Shown piece after piece: positions 33,706 through 42,960 of a DNA stretch of 64,000 bases (the stretch's first letter is position 1; each line of letters starts with the position of its first letter). A program made the translations under genes and the position numbers. This stretch comes from Acidobacteriota bacterium. Its GTDB lineage: Bacteria; Acidobacteriota; Thermoanaerobaculia; UBA5066; Gp7-AA6. The stretch is from assembly GCA_020199905.1 (NCBI GenBank), contig JAIVJS010000005.1:1-64000 (forward strand), written 5' to 3'. The notes under the pieces were generated by a model. It was not told the origin of the DNA and did not search any database. It worked only from the letters and a program-made list of their open reading frames with translations.

Positions 33706-34410
33706 ATGGACCCGCTGAAATTCCGCGACACCAAGCGCTACCGCGACCGGCTGAAGCAGTACCAGGAGAGCGTCGGCACCTCCGACGCGATCGTGATCGG
33801 CTCCGGAACGATGGGCGGGATCCCCGTCATCATCGGCGCGATGGAGTTCTTCTTCCTCGGCGGTTCTATGGGGTCCGTCGTCGGAGAGAAGGTCACGCGG
33901 GCGGCCGAGAGGGCCCTTTCCGAGCGCAAGCCGCTGCTGATCGTCTCGACCTCGGGGGGCGCCCGGATGCAGGAGGGGATCCTCTCCCTCATGCAGATGG
34001 CAAAGATCGCGGGCGCGCTCGCCCGGCTCTCGGACGCCGGGGTTCCCTACGTCTCCATCATGTCCGATCCGACGACGGGAGGCGTTACGGCCTCCTACGC
34101 GATGCTGGGCGACCTGAACGTGGCGGAGCCGAACGCGCTCATCGGTTTCGCCGGACCGCGCGTCATCGAGCAGACGATCCGGCAGACGCTGCCCGAGGGA
34201 TTCCAGCGCTCGGAGTTTCTCCTGGAGCACGGAATGCTCGATTTCCTGGTCGACCGATCCGAGATGAAGGAGACCCTCGTGCGGTGCTTGAACCTCATGT
34301 GGTCGGGAGAGGCAGCGAGCCGGGAAACGGGAAACGGGAGCCGAGCGACCAACGGGACCGAGACGGCCGCGGTACTCCGCGGTCAACTCGATCGAGACTC
34401 TCAACCCTGA
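33706..34410 (+). CDS. accD: Acetyl-CoA carboxylase carboxyltransferase beta subunit, no zinc ribbon
   Basis: The carboxyltransferase core is excellent: [69 protein letters not shown] and [30 protein letters not shown]. However, the protein starts at [16 protein letters not shown], where normal AccD is preceded by about 60-70 residues carrying a four-cysteine zinc ribbon. The upstream frame has no start codon or cysteine pairs. The last 30 residues ([29 protein letters not shown]) are translated repeat. So of 234 residues only about 200 are authentic. It should pair with AccA (not in the window). Confidence 0.9.
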   Translation: MDPLKFRDTKRYRDRLKQYQESVGTSDAIVIGSGTMGGIPVIIGAMEFFFLGGSMGSVVGEKVTRAAERALSERKPLLIVSTSGGARMQEGILSLMQMAKIAGALARLSDAGVPYVSIMSDPTTGGVTASYAMLGDLNVAEPNALIGFAGPRVIEQTIRQTLPEGFQRSEFLLEHGMLDFLVDRSEMKETLVRCLNLMWSGEAASRETGNGSRATNGTETAAVLRGQLDRDSQP

Positions 34411-34468
34411 ACTCTCGACTCTGAACTTCCCTCGCTCGACGCCGAACATCAACGCTCAACCGCCTCCG
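34313..34468 (-). repeat. Dispersed repeat copy 5, overlapping the accD 3' end
   Basis: The minus-strand core is gttgaccgcggagtaccgcggccgtctcggtcccgttggtcgctcggctcccg, flanked by cgggaaacgggaaac units on the accD side and by actctgaactctcgactctgaac-type heptamers up to folC. Roughly 95 bases of it are inside the accD reading frame. Confidence 0.88.
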
Positions 34469-34471
34469 GCC

Positions 34472-35815
34472 GTGAAGAATCTCAGCCGCCTCGAGTCCCT
34501 GGGCCAGCGCGGCATGCGTCTGGGCTTGGAAGCGATCGGCGCGGCGTGCGAACGGCTCGGGAGGCCCGAGCGGGACTTTCCCTCCGTTCTCATCGGGGGG
34601 ACCAACGGCAAGGGCTCGACCGCCGCGACTCTCTCGTCGCTCGCCGTGGAGGCCGGCTTGCGGCCCGGCCTCTACACATCGCCTCATCTCGTGGCAGTCA
34701 CGGAGCGGATCCGCATCGGCCGCGAGGACGCGCCGCCCGGGGCGCTCGACGAGGCGCTCGGGCGGGTCTTCGCGGCGGTGGACGCGGCTCCCGCGATCCC
34801 GTTCACCTACTTCGAGGCGACGACGGCGGCGGCGTTCCTGCTCTTCGCCGGCGCGGGCGTCGACGTCGGGATCCTGGAGGTGGGGCTCGGAGGCCGTTTC
34901 GACGCCACGAACGTCGCTCCGGCGGGGCTTTCCGTGATCACGTCCATCGCGTTCGATCACATGGCGGAGCTCGGCGGGACGCTGCCCCTGATCGCCCGGG
35001 AGAAGGCCGGGATCTTCCGCACCGGGCGTCCCGCGCTGATCCGCGCGGAGGCGGAGGAGGCGCTCGCGGCCCTGCGCGACGCGGCGGCCCGCGCCGGGGC
35101 CGTTCTCCACGAGGCGCCGTCCGAGCTCGCGGTCGCCGCGCGGTCGGTGTCCTCCCTCGGCACCGCTTTCGATCTCGAGACGCCGGAGCGGCGAATTTTT
35201 CTCCGGACGCCCCTGCCGGGGGAGCACCAGGCCTGGAACGCGGCCCTCGCCGTGCGCGCCGCGGAGCTCTTCCCCGAGGTCTTCGGACGGCTCCAGGCGG
35301 AGGCCGTCGCGCGCGGCGTCGAGAACGTGCGGTGGCCGGGACGGCTGGAGCTCCTGCGGCCGCCGGAAGGGCGCCCCGTTCTGCTGGACGGCTGCCACAA
35401 CCCGGAAGGCGCGCGTTCTCTCGCCCGATTTCTGCGGGACTCCGGGCTTTCCGGGCTCTGCCCGCTCGTCTTCGGAGGCATGGCCGACAAGGATCTCGAA
35501 GGGATCGCGCGCGAGCTCTTCCCCGCGGTCTCGGAAGTGGTTCTGGTGCGGGCGGCGCCCCCGCGTGGAGCGTCGCCCGACGAGCTCCTCGAGCGCGTCG
35601 GACACTTCGCTTCTCGCGCGCGGACGGCGCCCGATGTCCTCGCCGGAATCGCCGCGCTTTCCCTCGATGCGGCGGGACGGCCGCCGCGAGAGTCTCCATC
35701 GCCGCCTATAATCGTGGCCGGTTCCCTCTATCTCGTCGGAGAGGCCCGCGCTCACCTCGCCCCGGCTGAGAGCGGCGGCGCGGACCCGGGGGGTCGGGGA
35801 GAAGGACGCTCTTGA
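34472..35815 (+). CDS. folC: Folylpolyglutamate synthase / dihydrofolate synthase
   Basis: From a GTG start the enzyme is 447 residues. It has the Mur-ligase-type P-loop LIGGTNGKGSTAATLSSL (residues 40-57), the folate-site YTSPHLVAVTERIRI, the omega-loop text VGLGGRFDATNVAPAGLSVITSIAFDHMAELG, and LLDGCHNPEGARSLARFL in the C-terminal domain. It adds glutamates to folates in the cytoplasm. The accD-folC order is common in bacteria. Its stop codon overlaps the start of the dGTPase gene as TTGA. The C-terminal 25 residues are low complexity. Confidence 0.93.
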   Translation: MKNLSRLESLGQRGMRLGLEAIGAACERLGRPERDFPSVLIGGTNGKGSTAATLSSLAVEAGLRPGLYTSPHLVAVTERIRIGREDAPPGALDEALGRVFAAVDAAPAIPFTYFEATTAAAFLLFAGAGVDVGILEVGLGGRFDATNVAPAGLSVITSIAFDHMAELGGTLPLIAREKAGIFRTGRPALIRAEAEEALAALRDAAARAGAVLHEAPSELAVAARSVSSLGTAFDLETPERRIFLRTPLPGEHQAWNAALAVRAAELFPEVFGRLQAEAVARGVENVRWPGRLELLRPPEGRPVLLDGCHNPEGARSLARFLRDSGLSGLCPLVFGGMADKDLEGIARELFPAVSEVVLVRAAPPRGASPDELLERVGHFASRARTAPDVLAGIAALSLDAAGRPPRESPSPPIIVAGSLYLVGEARAHLAPAESGGADPGGRGEGRS

Positions 35816-37089
35816 CGACGACCACGGCCCCCTTCACGAAGGAAGCGTTCGAGCGGCTCGAAGAGGAGCGGCTGCCGGTCTATGCCTCCAGGAGCGGCCG
35901 CGCCGGGAGACCGCGCGGGCCCGCCGCGGCGATGCCCGGCGACCATCGGACGGAGTACGCGCGCGACCGGGATCGCATCGTTCACTCGCGGGCGTTCCGC
36001 CGGCTGAAGCACAAGACACAGGTCTTCATCCCCTACGAAGGTGATCACTTCCGCACGCGCTTGACGCATACGATCGAGGTCTCGCAGATCGCTCGCAGCG
36101 CGGCGAGGTCGCTCGGCCTGAACGAAGACCTGACGGAGGCGATCGCCCTCGGACACGATCTCGGTCACACCCCCTTCGGGCACTCGGGAGAGCGGATCCT
36201 CGATCGGCTTCTGCGCGAGAGCCATCCTCACGCGGGCGGGTTCAAGCACAACTACCAGGGAGTGCGGGTCGTCGACCGGCTCGAGAAGCGGTACGACGAG
36301 CCCGGCCTGAACCTGACTCACGACGTGCGGGAGGGCATCCTGAAGCACACGACGTGGAAAATGGATTTCCCCTTCCCCCTGGAATTCCGGGAGGGGTTGC
36401 GCTTCCAGTCCGGCGGGACCCTCGAGGCGCAGCTCGTCAATTGGAGCGACGAGATCGCCCAGCAGACCCACGACCTCGAGGACGGGCTGCCGCTCGCCGA
36501 AGAGGAGGAGATCGAGGCGCTCGAGATCTCCCGCGCCGTGCGGGGCGAGCGCCCTCGCGCCGGAGACCCGGCCTCCCGGCGCGCGGGCCTGATCCGCGGG
36601 ATGATCGCGGTGCTGACCTCCGATCTCGTCGAAGCCTCGCGCCACCGGATCGAGCGCTGGACGGAAACCGAAGGGATCGCCACCCCGGACGATTTTGTCG
36701 CGCGCCGCGAGCGGCTGCCGGGCGACCTCATTTCCTTCAGCGACAGGGGCAAGCGCCTCTACCGCGAGCTGAAGGACTTCGTATACCGCCACGTCATTCA
36801 TTCGTTTCCCGTTTCACGGCACGATGGGCACGCGCGTCGCGTCGTCGCGGGCGTCTTTCTCGCCTATCGCGAGAACCCGCGCCTGCTGCCGGATTCGGTC
36901 CTCCTCTCGGTCAGCGAGGAGCTTGGAGTTCGGTTCCTCCGCGAGGTATCGCTTCGAGACGTCGACGCCGAAATAGAGGAGCGCTACCGCATGCGGCCCG
37001 AGTTCTTCCGGGCGATCGCCGACCACATCGCCGGGATGACGGACAGCTATTGCAACGCCGAGTACAAAGAGCTCGCGACGGGATCCTGA
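35812..37089 (+). CDS. dGTPase-like HD-domain deoxynucleoside triphosphohydrolase
   Basis: The 425-residue HD-domain protein begins at a TTG overlapping folC. It contains DRDRIVHSRAFRRLKHKTQVF, the metal-site LGHDLGHTPFGHSGERIL (HD motif) and TRLTHTIEVSQIARSAARSLGLNEDL. A second aspartate-containing helix, WSDEIAQQTHDLEDGL, is near residue 215. These enzymes cleave dNTPs to the nucleoside and tripolyphosphate and so regulate dNTP pools. The C-terminal half, with SYCNAEYKELATGS at the end, is typical. Coupling to folC may connect nucleotide and one-carbon supply. Confidence 0.9.
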   Translation: MTTTTAPFTKEAFERLEEERLPVYASRSGRAGRPRGPAAAMPGDHRTEYARDRDRIVHSRAFRRLKHKTQVFIPYEGDHFRTRLTHTIEVSQIARSAARSLGLNEDLTEAIALGHDLGHTPFGHSGERILDRLLRESHPHAGGFKHNYQGVRVVDRLEKRYDEPGLNLTHDVREGILKHTTWKMDFPFPLEFREGLRFQSGGTLEAQLVNWSDEIAQQTHDLEDGLPLAEEEEIEALEISRAVRGERPRAGDPASRRAGLIRGMIAVLTSDLVEASRHRIERWTETEGIATPDDFVARRERLPGDLISFSDRGKRLYRELKDFVYRHVIHSFPVSRHDGHARRVVAGVFLAYRENPRLLPDSVLLSVSEELGVRFLREVSLRDVDAEIEERYRMRPEFFRAIADHIAGMTDSYCNAEYKELATGS

Positions 37090-37116
37090 CGGGATCGTTT
37101 TTCGAAAGGGACGGCC

Positions 37117-38394
37117 ATGAGCATCGGCAAGACCACGGTTCCCGCCTCGATGGCGCTCCTGAACCGCGACCTGGCGGTGGCCGACCCCGAGGTCGCCCGC
37201 TGGATCGGGGAGGAAGAGCGGCGCCAGAACGAAGGGATCGAGCTGATCGCCTCCGAGAACTGGGTCTCGCGCGCGGTTCGAGAGGCGCAGGGCTCGGTGC
37301 TGACCAACAAGTACGCCGAGGGGTATCCCGGGAAGCGCTACTACGGCGGCTGCGAGTTCATCGATCAGATCGAAACGCTCGCCATCGACCGCGCCAAAGC
37401 GCTCTTCGGCGCCGAGCACGCCAACGTGCAGCCGCACTCGGGATCGCAGGCGAACATGGCCGTCTACCTCACGTCGCTCAAGGCGGGCGACACGATCCTC
37501 GGGATGAACCTCTCTCACGGGGGGCACCTCACGCACGGCCACCCGCTTTCGTTCTCGGGACGCGAGTACAAAGTCGTGGCGTACGGCGTCCGGCGGGAAG
37601 ACGAGCGAATCGACTACGACGCTCTCGCGGAGCTCGCGCGCGAGCACCGGCCAAAGATGATCATCGCCGGCGCGAGCGCGTATGCGCGTGAGATCGACTT
37701 CCGCCGTTTCGGGGAGATCGCGGACGAGGTCGGCTCCGATCTCATGGTCGACATCGCGCACATCGCGGGCCTCGTGCTCGCCGGGATCCACCCGTCCCCG
37801 GTTCCCCACGCCGCATTCGTGACGAGCACGACCCACAAGACGCTGCGGGGACCGCGGGGCGGATTGATTCTCTGCCGCGCCGCGCGGGCGAAGGACCTCG
37901 ACCGGAACGTCTTCCCCGGCGTGCAGGGGGGCCCGCTCGAGCACGTCATCGCGGCCAAGGCCGTCTCGTTCCACGAAGCGGCGGCTCCGGAGTTCGCGGA
38001 CTACCAGCGCGCGATCGTCGAGAATGCCAGGGCCCTCGCGGGAGCGATCTCCCGCCGCGGCTTCCGTCTCGTCTCGGGCGGAACCGACAACCACCTCGTC
38101 CTGGTCGACGTGGGCTCGCGCGGCCTCTCCGGAAAAGAGGCGGAGAAGATGCTCGAAAAGGTCCGGCTGACGGTGAACAAGAACACGATCCCGTTCGACA
38201 CGCGGCCGCCCGCCGTCGCGTCCGGGATCCGGATCGGAACTCCTGCGGTGACGACGCGCGGAATGGGGATCGCGGAGATGGAGATCATCGGAGAATCGAT
38301 CGTGCGCATCCTCGAAGCGCCCGCGGATGAAGCCGTCGCCGCCTCCGTCCGCGGCACGGTCTCGGAGCTCTGCGCGGCCTTCCCGCTGAGATAA
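37117..38394 (+). CDS. glyA: Serine hydroxymethyltransferase
   Basis: The 425-residue PLP enzyme converts serine and tetrahydrofolate to glycine and methylene-tetrahydrofolate. It shows [40 protein letters not shown], the cofactor lysine in [15 protein letters not shown], and [18 protein letters not shown]. All are canonical and the length is normal. The start is ATG, with a gaaaggga ribosome site. It follows the dGTPase gene by 27 bases, so folC, dgt and glyA form a plausible folate/nucleotide operon. Confidence 0.97.
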   Translation: MSIGKTTVPASMALLNRDLAVADPEVARWIGEEERRQNEGIELIASENWVSRAVREAQGSVLTNKYAEGYPGKRYYGGCEFIDQIETLAIDRAKALFGAEHANVQPHSGSQANMAVYLTSLKAGDTILGMNLSHGGHLTHGHPLSFSGREYKVVAYGVRREDERIDYDALAELAREHRPKMIIAGASAYAREIDFRRFGEIADEVGSDLMVDIAHIAGLVLAGIHPSPVPHAAFVTSTTHKTLRGPRGGLILCRAARAKDLDRNVFPGVQGGPLEHVIAAKAVSFHEAAAPEFADYQRAIVENARALAGAISRRGFRLVSGGTDNHLVLVDVGSRGLSGKEAEKMLEKVRLTVNKNTIPFDTRPPAVASGIRIGTPAVTTRGMGIAEMEIIGESIVRILEAPADEAVAASVRGTVSELCAAFPLR

Positions 38395-38410
38395 CGGCAG
38401 GAGTCCCGGG

Positions 38411-38884
38411 ATTCCAACCGCCCTTCCGGCCTTCGTATCCCCGCGGCGGGCGCTCGCCGCGGCCGCGGCCGTCTGCCTCGCGGCGCGGCTTCTCTTCCGC
38501 GCGGTCCCGCCCGGCATCGGAGGCCAGCTGCGGGCCCTCTCGGCGGCCGCCGACCTCGACCCCGCCGTTCGTCGCGTCGCGACGGCTCCCGCGCGCTTCG
38601 ACCGGAGGTACTTCGTTTTCCTGGAGTCCGCCCGGCGGGCGCTGCCCGAGGGAGCGAGCGGGGTGGCGCTCTTCGCACCCGGAGCCGACGAATCCGCGTT
38701 CTACCTCGCCGTGTACGAATTCGCGCCGCTGCCGGTGCGGCTGAACCCGCCGTCGGTGTCTCCCGGCTGGCTCGCGGCCGTCTACGGAGCGGGGCGGCCC
38801 CCCGGGTGGACGGCGGTTCGCGAGCTCCCCGGCGGAGTCCTGATGCAGGCCCCGCCGGGCGCTTCCGGAGAGCCGCCTCGTTGA
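38411..38884 (+). CDS. Membrane-anchored protein, probable ATT start (unknown)
   Basis: The ORF track shows only the last 73 residues from 38663, but the frame stays open back into glyA and reads as a real protein. It has a hydrophobic helix LAAAAAVCLAARLLFRAV, then LSAAADLDPAVRRVATAPARFDRRYFVFLESARRALPEGASGVALFAPGADESAFYLAVYEFAPLPVRL. No ATG, GTG or TTG lies upstream of the helix. An ATT at 38411 sits seven bases after a perfect AGGAG, giving 157 residues. It ends in a TTGA overlap with the next membrane-protein gene, so the two proteins probably work together. Confidence 0.65.
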   Translation: MPTALPAFVSPRRALAAAAAVCLAARLLFRAVPPGIGGQLRALSAAADLDPAVRRVATAPARFDRRYFVFLESARRALPEGASGVALFAPGADESAFYLAVYEFAPLPVRLNPPSVSPGWLAAVYGAGRPPGWTAVRELPGGVLMQAPPGASGEPPR

Positions 38885-40281
38885 CGGCGCTCGGCGCCTC
38901 GCTGGCGGAGATGGCGGTCCTGCTGCTGGCCGCCGGCGCGGCCGGTTTCTTCGCGGCGGGGGCGCTCCATCCCGCCGGCTCCGCGCACCGTGCCGAGCGG
39001 ATCGGCTGGGGAGTCTGTCTCGGCCTTGCCTTCCTTTCGGGCGCCGCTCTGCTCGCGTCGCTCGGCGGCCCCCACCCGCGCGTGGGTTTGGCGATCCTGG
39101 CCGTGGCCGGCGCCGCGGCGGGCCGGCTCCTTGCGCCCCGCGGTCCCGCGTCGATGCCTCCCCCCGCCGGGCGGCATCGCGCGGCGCACACGTTGCTCGG
39201 GCTGACGGCTGCCGCCGGTGTCCTTCTCTACGCCCTTCGAGCCGTCATCCGGCCGATGTGGTCGATCGATTTCCTGGCGATCTGGGGTCTCAAGGGGCGG
39301 ACGATCTTCGCGGCGGGCGCGATCCCCCGGTGGCTTTCGGACCCTCGCCTCGCGGGCTTCTCGCATCCCGAGTACCCGCTGGGGCTGCCTCTTCTCTACG
39401 CCGGGGCTTCGGGCGTGATCGGGAGGTGGGACGACCAGGCGCTGGCGCTCTTGTTCCCCGCGTTCCAGATCGCGACGCTCGCGGTCCTGTTTGGATGGCT
39501 GCGCCGCCGTGGCGCCGGCCGCGGTGTCACGCTGGCCGCGGTCGCCCTTCTCGCGCTGTTCGAGCCGCTCTACTCCGGCTTCCTGACGGGGATGGCGGAC
39601 GTCCCGCTATCTGTCGCGGTGCTCCTCGTCGGGACTGCGCTGTCGGATGCGATGGACGGAACCGACTCGCGCGCTCTCGCCCGCCTGGCGGTCGCGTCTC
39701 TGCTCGCGAGCTCCGTCAAGAACGAGGGCCTTTTCCTGGCCTCTGCGGCGGCGGCGGTCGCGATTCTCGCCCCGCGCGGCGCGGCGGACCGGAGTCGGCG
39801 GTTGCAAGCGGCTGCGGCGGCGATTCTCCCGGCGGCGTCGCTGACAATCGTCGTGAGGGCGGTTCGCGGCGCCGCGCCCCTCCGGGACTTCGACTTCGGT
39901 CTGCTGGCGCCCTCTCGCCTCGGCGAGTTTCTGGCGCGGGCGGCGGAAGCTGTTTCCGCGGACGCCCACGTCGCCGCGCGGTCGTGGATCTTTCCGGCCT
40001 CGATCGCGGTCCTCGTCCTCGCGGGCCGGAGGGCCTCCTGGGCCGGACGCCTGCTCTGGCTCGCGGGCGCGGCCCTCGCCGTCTACCTCGCGCTCCCCGC
40101 CTTCGCGGTCCTGGGCCCCGAGTGGCTGGCTGAGACCACGCTGTTTCGCACCGCGGCGGCGCTGGTGCCGCTCGCCGCCGCCGGCATCGCCGGACGGCTC
40201 TCGGGGCCCGGAAGCGGAAAACGGGAAACGGGAAACGAAGAGCACCAATCCGACGCCGGCGCGGGGCCGGTTTCTGCCTAG
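38881..40281 (+). CDS. Polytopic membrane protein, GT-C/PMT-like glycosyltransferase candidate
   Basis: The TTG at 38881 overlaps the previous stop and gives 466 residues with about eleven membrane helices. The first periplasmic loop, MWSIDFLAIWGLKGRTIFAAGAIPRWLSDPRLAGFSHPEYPLGLPLLYA, has the acidic and P-E-Y-P features of lipid-carrier-dependent GT-C transferases (ArnT/PMT type). FEPLYSGFLTGMADVPLSVAVLL fits as well. The donor is unknown. The last 25 residues, including GSGKRETGNEEHQSD, are repeat-derived. It converges with, and overlaps by CTAG, the nucleotidyltransferase gene. Confidence 0.65.
   Translation: MTALGASLAEMAVLLLAAGAAGFFAAGALHPAGSAHRAERIGWGVCLGLAFLSGAALLASLGGPHPRVGLAILAVAGAAAGRLLAPRGPASMPPPAGRHRAAHTLLGLTAAAGVLLYALRAVIRPMWSIDFLAIWGLKGRTIFAAGAIPRWLSDPRLAGFSHPEYPLGLPLLYAGASGVIGRWDDQALALLFPAFQIATLAVLFGWLRRRGAGRGVTLAAVALLALFEPLYSGFLTGMADVPLSVAVLLVGTALSDAMDGTDSRALARLAVASLLASSVKNEGLFLASAAAAVAILAPRGAADRSRRLQAAAAAILPAASLTIVVRAVRGAAPLRDFDFGLLAPSRLGEFLARAAEAVSADAHVAARSWIFPASIAVLVLAGRRASWAGRLLWLAGAALAVYLALPAFAVLGPEWLAETTLFRTAAALVPLAAAGIAGRLSGPGSGKRETGNEEHQSDAGAGPVSA
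40210..40245. repeat. GGGAAAC heptamers inside a coding 3' end
   Basis: agcggaaaacgggaaacgggaaacgaag carries three gggaaac-type units. It is read in frame as GSGKRETGNEE by the GT-C-like gene. Confidence 0.75.
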
Positions 40282-41003
40282 GAGAAGAGCCGGCGCGCCT
40301 CCTCGAGGTCCTCCTTCGTATCGACCTCGATCGCGCGAAGGTCGCCGATGTCGATGGCGTAGACGCTCTCGCCGCCGGCAATGAGCTCGAGAAACGCGGA
40401 CTCGTACCATTCATCGACGCGGCCCTCCGCGACCAGCCGCCGCTCGAGCACGGGGAGGAGACGCCGGACGAAGGCGGCGGAGAAGATCGCGAGACCGACC
40501 GATTCTCCGTGGGCGCGCCCGGAGATGCGTTTTCCGACGTCTTCGATGCGCCCGTCGCCCGCGACGGAAACCTTCATCTCCTCTTCTCCCAGCGCGCCGC
40601 GGGTGCGCACCGCCAGGCGGTTGGCGCGAGAGTCGTCCATGAGAAGACGGACGACGGCGGCGTCGAAGAGCACGTCGGCGTCGAGCAGGAGAATCGGCTC
40701 GTCGACGCCGGAGAGCGCCAGCCGGAGCGAGAACGCGTTGTTCGTGTCGGCGTACTCCGCGTTGCGCCGGAAATCGAACCAGTCCGGAGGGAACTCGGAC
40801 GTCAGCGCGCCCCGGAGCCGGTCGCCCTCGAACCCGTCGACGACCGTGATCCGGGTGATGCCTTGCGCCGCCAGAATCGAAACGGCGCGGGAAACGATCG
40901 AACGGCCTCCGACGTCGAGCAGGCATTTCGGCACGGCATCGGTCAGGGGCCGCAGCCTCTGCGCGGACCCCGCCGCCAGGAGGATGGCGCGGGCGAGCGT
41001 CAT
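40278..41003 (-). CDS. Sugar/phosphoalcohol nucleotidyltransferase (LicC-like)
   Basis: Starting at MTLARAILLAAG gives 241 residues. The N-terminus ILLAAGSAQRLRPLTDAVPKCLLDVGGRSIVSRAVSILAAQGI is the NTP-transferase signature. NAEYADTNNAFSLRLAL and LLLDADVLFDAAVV match the phosphocholine or inositol-phosphate cytidylyltransferase subgroup. The N-aspartate motifs for metal binding are intact. It is the last gene of a five-gene minus-strand run, with ATGA overlap to the CDP-alcohol phosphatidyltransferase gene. It probably makes the CDP-activated alcohol used by that enzyme. Confidence 0.82.
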   Translation of the reverse strand: MTLARAILLAAGSAQRLRPLTDAVPKCLLDVGGRSIVSRAVSILAAQGITRITVVDGFEGDRLRGALTSEFPPDWFDFRRNAEYADTNNAFSLRLALSGVDEPILLLDADVLFDAAVVRLLMDDSRANRLAVRTRGALGEEEMKVSVAGDGRIEDVGKRISGRAHGESVGLAIFSAAFVRRLLPVLERRLVAEGRVDEWYESAFLELIAGGESVYAIDIGDLRAIEVDTKEDLEEARRLFS

Positions 41004-41899
41004 GCCGCGGCGCAGCGAATGGCGCGGCGCTCCGCCGCGAGGGTCAGAAACATCCAGAGATTTCCCGGGACGAGCGCGGCCCAGAAGTAGAGGTCGGGCC
41101 TGCCGAGCGCGCCCGCGAGGACGACGATCGCCGTGACGTGCATCGTGGGCCCGACCCAGACGCTTTTGCGAAGCACCGGCCGGTGGCACTCGGCCCAGCG
41201 CGCCGTCTCCGGCTCCTTCCATGCCTCCTCCGGCCGCGTCACCGGCTTCCACGCGGTGCGATAGAGCCGGTATCCCGCGATCAGGGCGCGTCCCGCGCGG
41301 TGGCCGCCCTGCGCGCGCCACGCCTCCGCCTGACGTTCCATCGCGCGAAGCTCGTCGGCGCGGTCCCGGCGGCGCCGGTAGACGCGGTCGAGCCAGGCGC
41401 CGCGCTTCTCGTCCAGGAAGGCGCACTGCCACGCCATCGAGGCGCCGGCGGCCACCGCGAGCCACCACCAGTTAAAGCGCGCGGGCCGCGTCAGCTGAAG
41501 GGCGTGCGCCATCCCCAGGAAGACGGCCGTCGTGCCGACGTAATCGGCGGCTCCATCCACCAGGTATCCGATCGACGAAGAGGATCCCTGCAGCCTCGCG
41601 AGCTGCCCGTCGGCGCAGTCGAGGACGTTGGCCGCAATGCAGGCGAGGCCCGCGGCCAGCGCCCATGCGGGAGTGGCCCGCCAGAAGAAAACGCCCGCGG
41701 CCACGCCGAACAGCATGCTCGCGACGCTGACCTGGTTGGGGGTGACGCGGCTCTTCCGAAGCGGCCACGCAATCCAGAAGGCCAGCGGCCGGTAGAGGAT
41801 CAGGTCGAGGCGCTCCTCGAGCTCGGGAGCCTTCAGAGACGCTTTATACGCGGCGGCCCGGCCCGGCGGCGGAGGTCGCTCCGCGCTCCCGGCGGCCAT
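41000..41899 (-). CDS. CDP-alcohol phosphatidyltransferase family protein
   Basis: The 299-residue membrane enzyme contains the complete family motif DCADGQLARLQGSSSSIGYLVDGAAD (D-x2-D-G-x2-A-R-x8-G-x3-D-x3-D). The third and fourth aspartates are the metal ligands. About six membrane helices are visible, preceded by LYRPLAFWIAWPLRKSRVTPNQVSVASMLFGV. A basic, helical insertion of about 80 residues (DEKRGAWLDRVYRRRRDRADELRAMERQ) splits the domain. The family swaps CMP of a CDP-alcohol for a second alcohol, making phospholipids or phosphodiesters. It is flanked by the aminotransferase and nucleotidyltransferase genes. Confidence 0.88.
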   Translation of the reverse strand: MAAGSAERPPPPGRAAAYKASLKAPELEERLDLILYRPLAFWIAWPLRKSRVTPNQVSVASMLFGVAAGVFFWRATPAWALAAGLACIAANVLDCADGQLARLQGSSSSIGYLVDGAADYVGTTAVFLGMAHALQLTRPARFNWWWLAVAAGASMAWQCAFLDEKRGAWLDRVYRRRRDRADELRAMERQAEAWRAQGGHRAGRALIAGYRLYRTAWKPVTRPEEAWKEPETARWAECHRPVLRKSVWVGPTMHVTAIVVLAGALGRPDLYFWAALVPGNLWMFLTLAAERRAIRCAAA

Positions 41900-41913
41900 G
41901 CTTCAGCAGCCTG

Positions 41914-42960
41914 TCAGGGGTACGCGAGCGCGGACGCGAGGACCTCGTGGAATGCGGCCACGAGGGTGGATGTCTCTTCGGGAGTTCCCAGAGTGATCCT
42001 CGCGCAGTCCCGGAAGGCGTCCTCCGAGAAGAACTTCAGCACGAGGCCGCGGCGGTCGAGCTCCGCGCGGATGTCGAAGACGGCGGAAGAGGGAAAGCGC
42101 GCGAGGACGAAATTCGCGTCCGAGTCGTAGGCCCGCACGCCCGGAAACGCGCGAAGGGCGGCGAGGACGCTTCGGCGGTCGGCGATGACGCTCGCGCGGA
42201 CGCGCGCGTAGTAGGACGGGTTGGAAAGCGCGGCGAGGGCCAGCCGTTCCGAGATGCGGCTGTAACCGAGGTTGCGGGAGGAGAATTTCAGGAAGCTTCC
42301 CAGCTCCTTTCCGGCGATTCCGTATCCGATGCGGGCGCCGGCCAGGCCGTACAGCTTGGAGAACGTGCGCAGCACGAGGAGGTTCGGGTGGCGATCCGTC
42401 ATCGCCGCGGCGTCGTCGGAGGGCTCCTCGGAGAAACCGAAGTAGGCCTCGTCGTACACCACGACGCAGTCGCGGAATGCTTCGAGGATCTCCGGCAGCC
42501 GCGAGCTCGGAAACCGGTTGCCGGTCGGGTTGTTGGGTGAGGAGATCAGCAGGATCCGCGCGGGCGTCGCCTTCTGGATCCGTTTCAGCGCCTCGATGTC
42601 GTACGCGTAGCCGGTGGCCGCCTCGACGATCGGATACTCGACCGTGACGCCGCTCACCTCGTCGGCGATCGAGCGGTAGTACCACCAGGAGGCGCTCGGG
42701 ATGAGGCAGCGCTCGCCGGGCTTCACCCAGTGGTGGACGGCCTGTTTGAGCAGGTCCTCGCATCCGTAGCCGAGCAGGACCCGTTTTTCGGGGACCCCGT
42801 GCAGCGCGGCGAGCTTTTCGGACAGGGCGCTGTAGACCCCCCGCTGGAAGTCGCGCGTGTAGTTGAAGAGGATGTCCGGCGTCGCCTCGCGCAGCGCCGC
42901 CAGGCATTCCGGCGCGGGACCGTATCGGTTCTCATTCCGATCGAGGAGGATGGGCGTCAT
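41914..42960 (-). CDS. HisC/CobD-like PLP aminotransferase or phospho-amino-acid decarboxylase
   Basis: The 348-residue fold-type I PLP enzyme starts MTPILLDRNENRYGPAPECLAAL. It shows YGCEDLLKQAV, SSPNNPTGN, VYDEAYFGFSEE and the cofactor lysine in RTFSKLYGLAGARIGYGIA. The closest look is to histidinol-phosphate aminotransferase, but no other histidine genes occur. Homologous enzymes such as threonine-phosphate decarboxylase (CobD) and PntC-type transaminases share this layout. Given its neighbours, a role in preparing an amino-alcohol phosphate or phosphonate is possible. A TAGAATTCCCC element 12 bases before the ATG suggests its own promoter. Confidence 0.85.
   Translation of the reverse strand: MTPILLDRNENRYGPAPECLAALREATPDILFNYTRDFQRGVYSALSEKLAALHGVPEKRVLLGYGCEDLLKQAVHHWVKPGERCLIPSASWWYYRSIADEVSGVTVEYPIVEAATGYAYDIEALKRIQKATPARILLISSPNNPTGNRFPSSRLPEILEAFRDCVVVYDEAYFGFSEEPSDDAAAMTDRHPNLLVLRTFSKLYGLAGARIGYGIAGKELGSFLKFSSRNLGYSRISERLALAALSNPSYYARVRASVIADRRSVLAALRAFPGVRAYDSDANFVLARFPSSAVFDIRAELDRRGLVLKFFSEDAFRDCARITLGTPEETSTLVAAFHEVLASALAYP

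Noticed and set aside
36800-36835. tcgtttcccgtttcacgg inside the dGTPase gene as a repeat insertion
   Set aside because: Only two units, in a region where the protein still follows its family; coincidence is likely.
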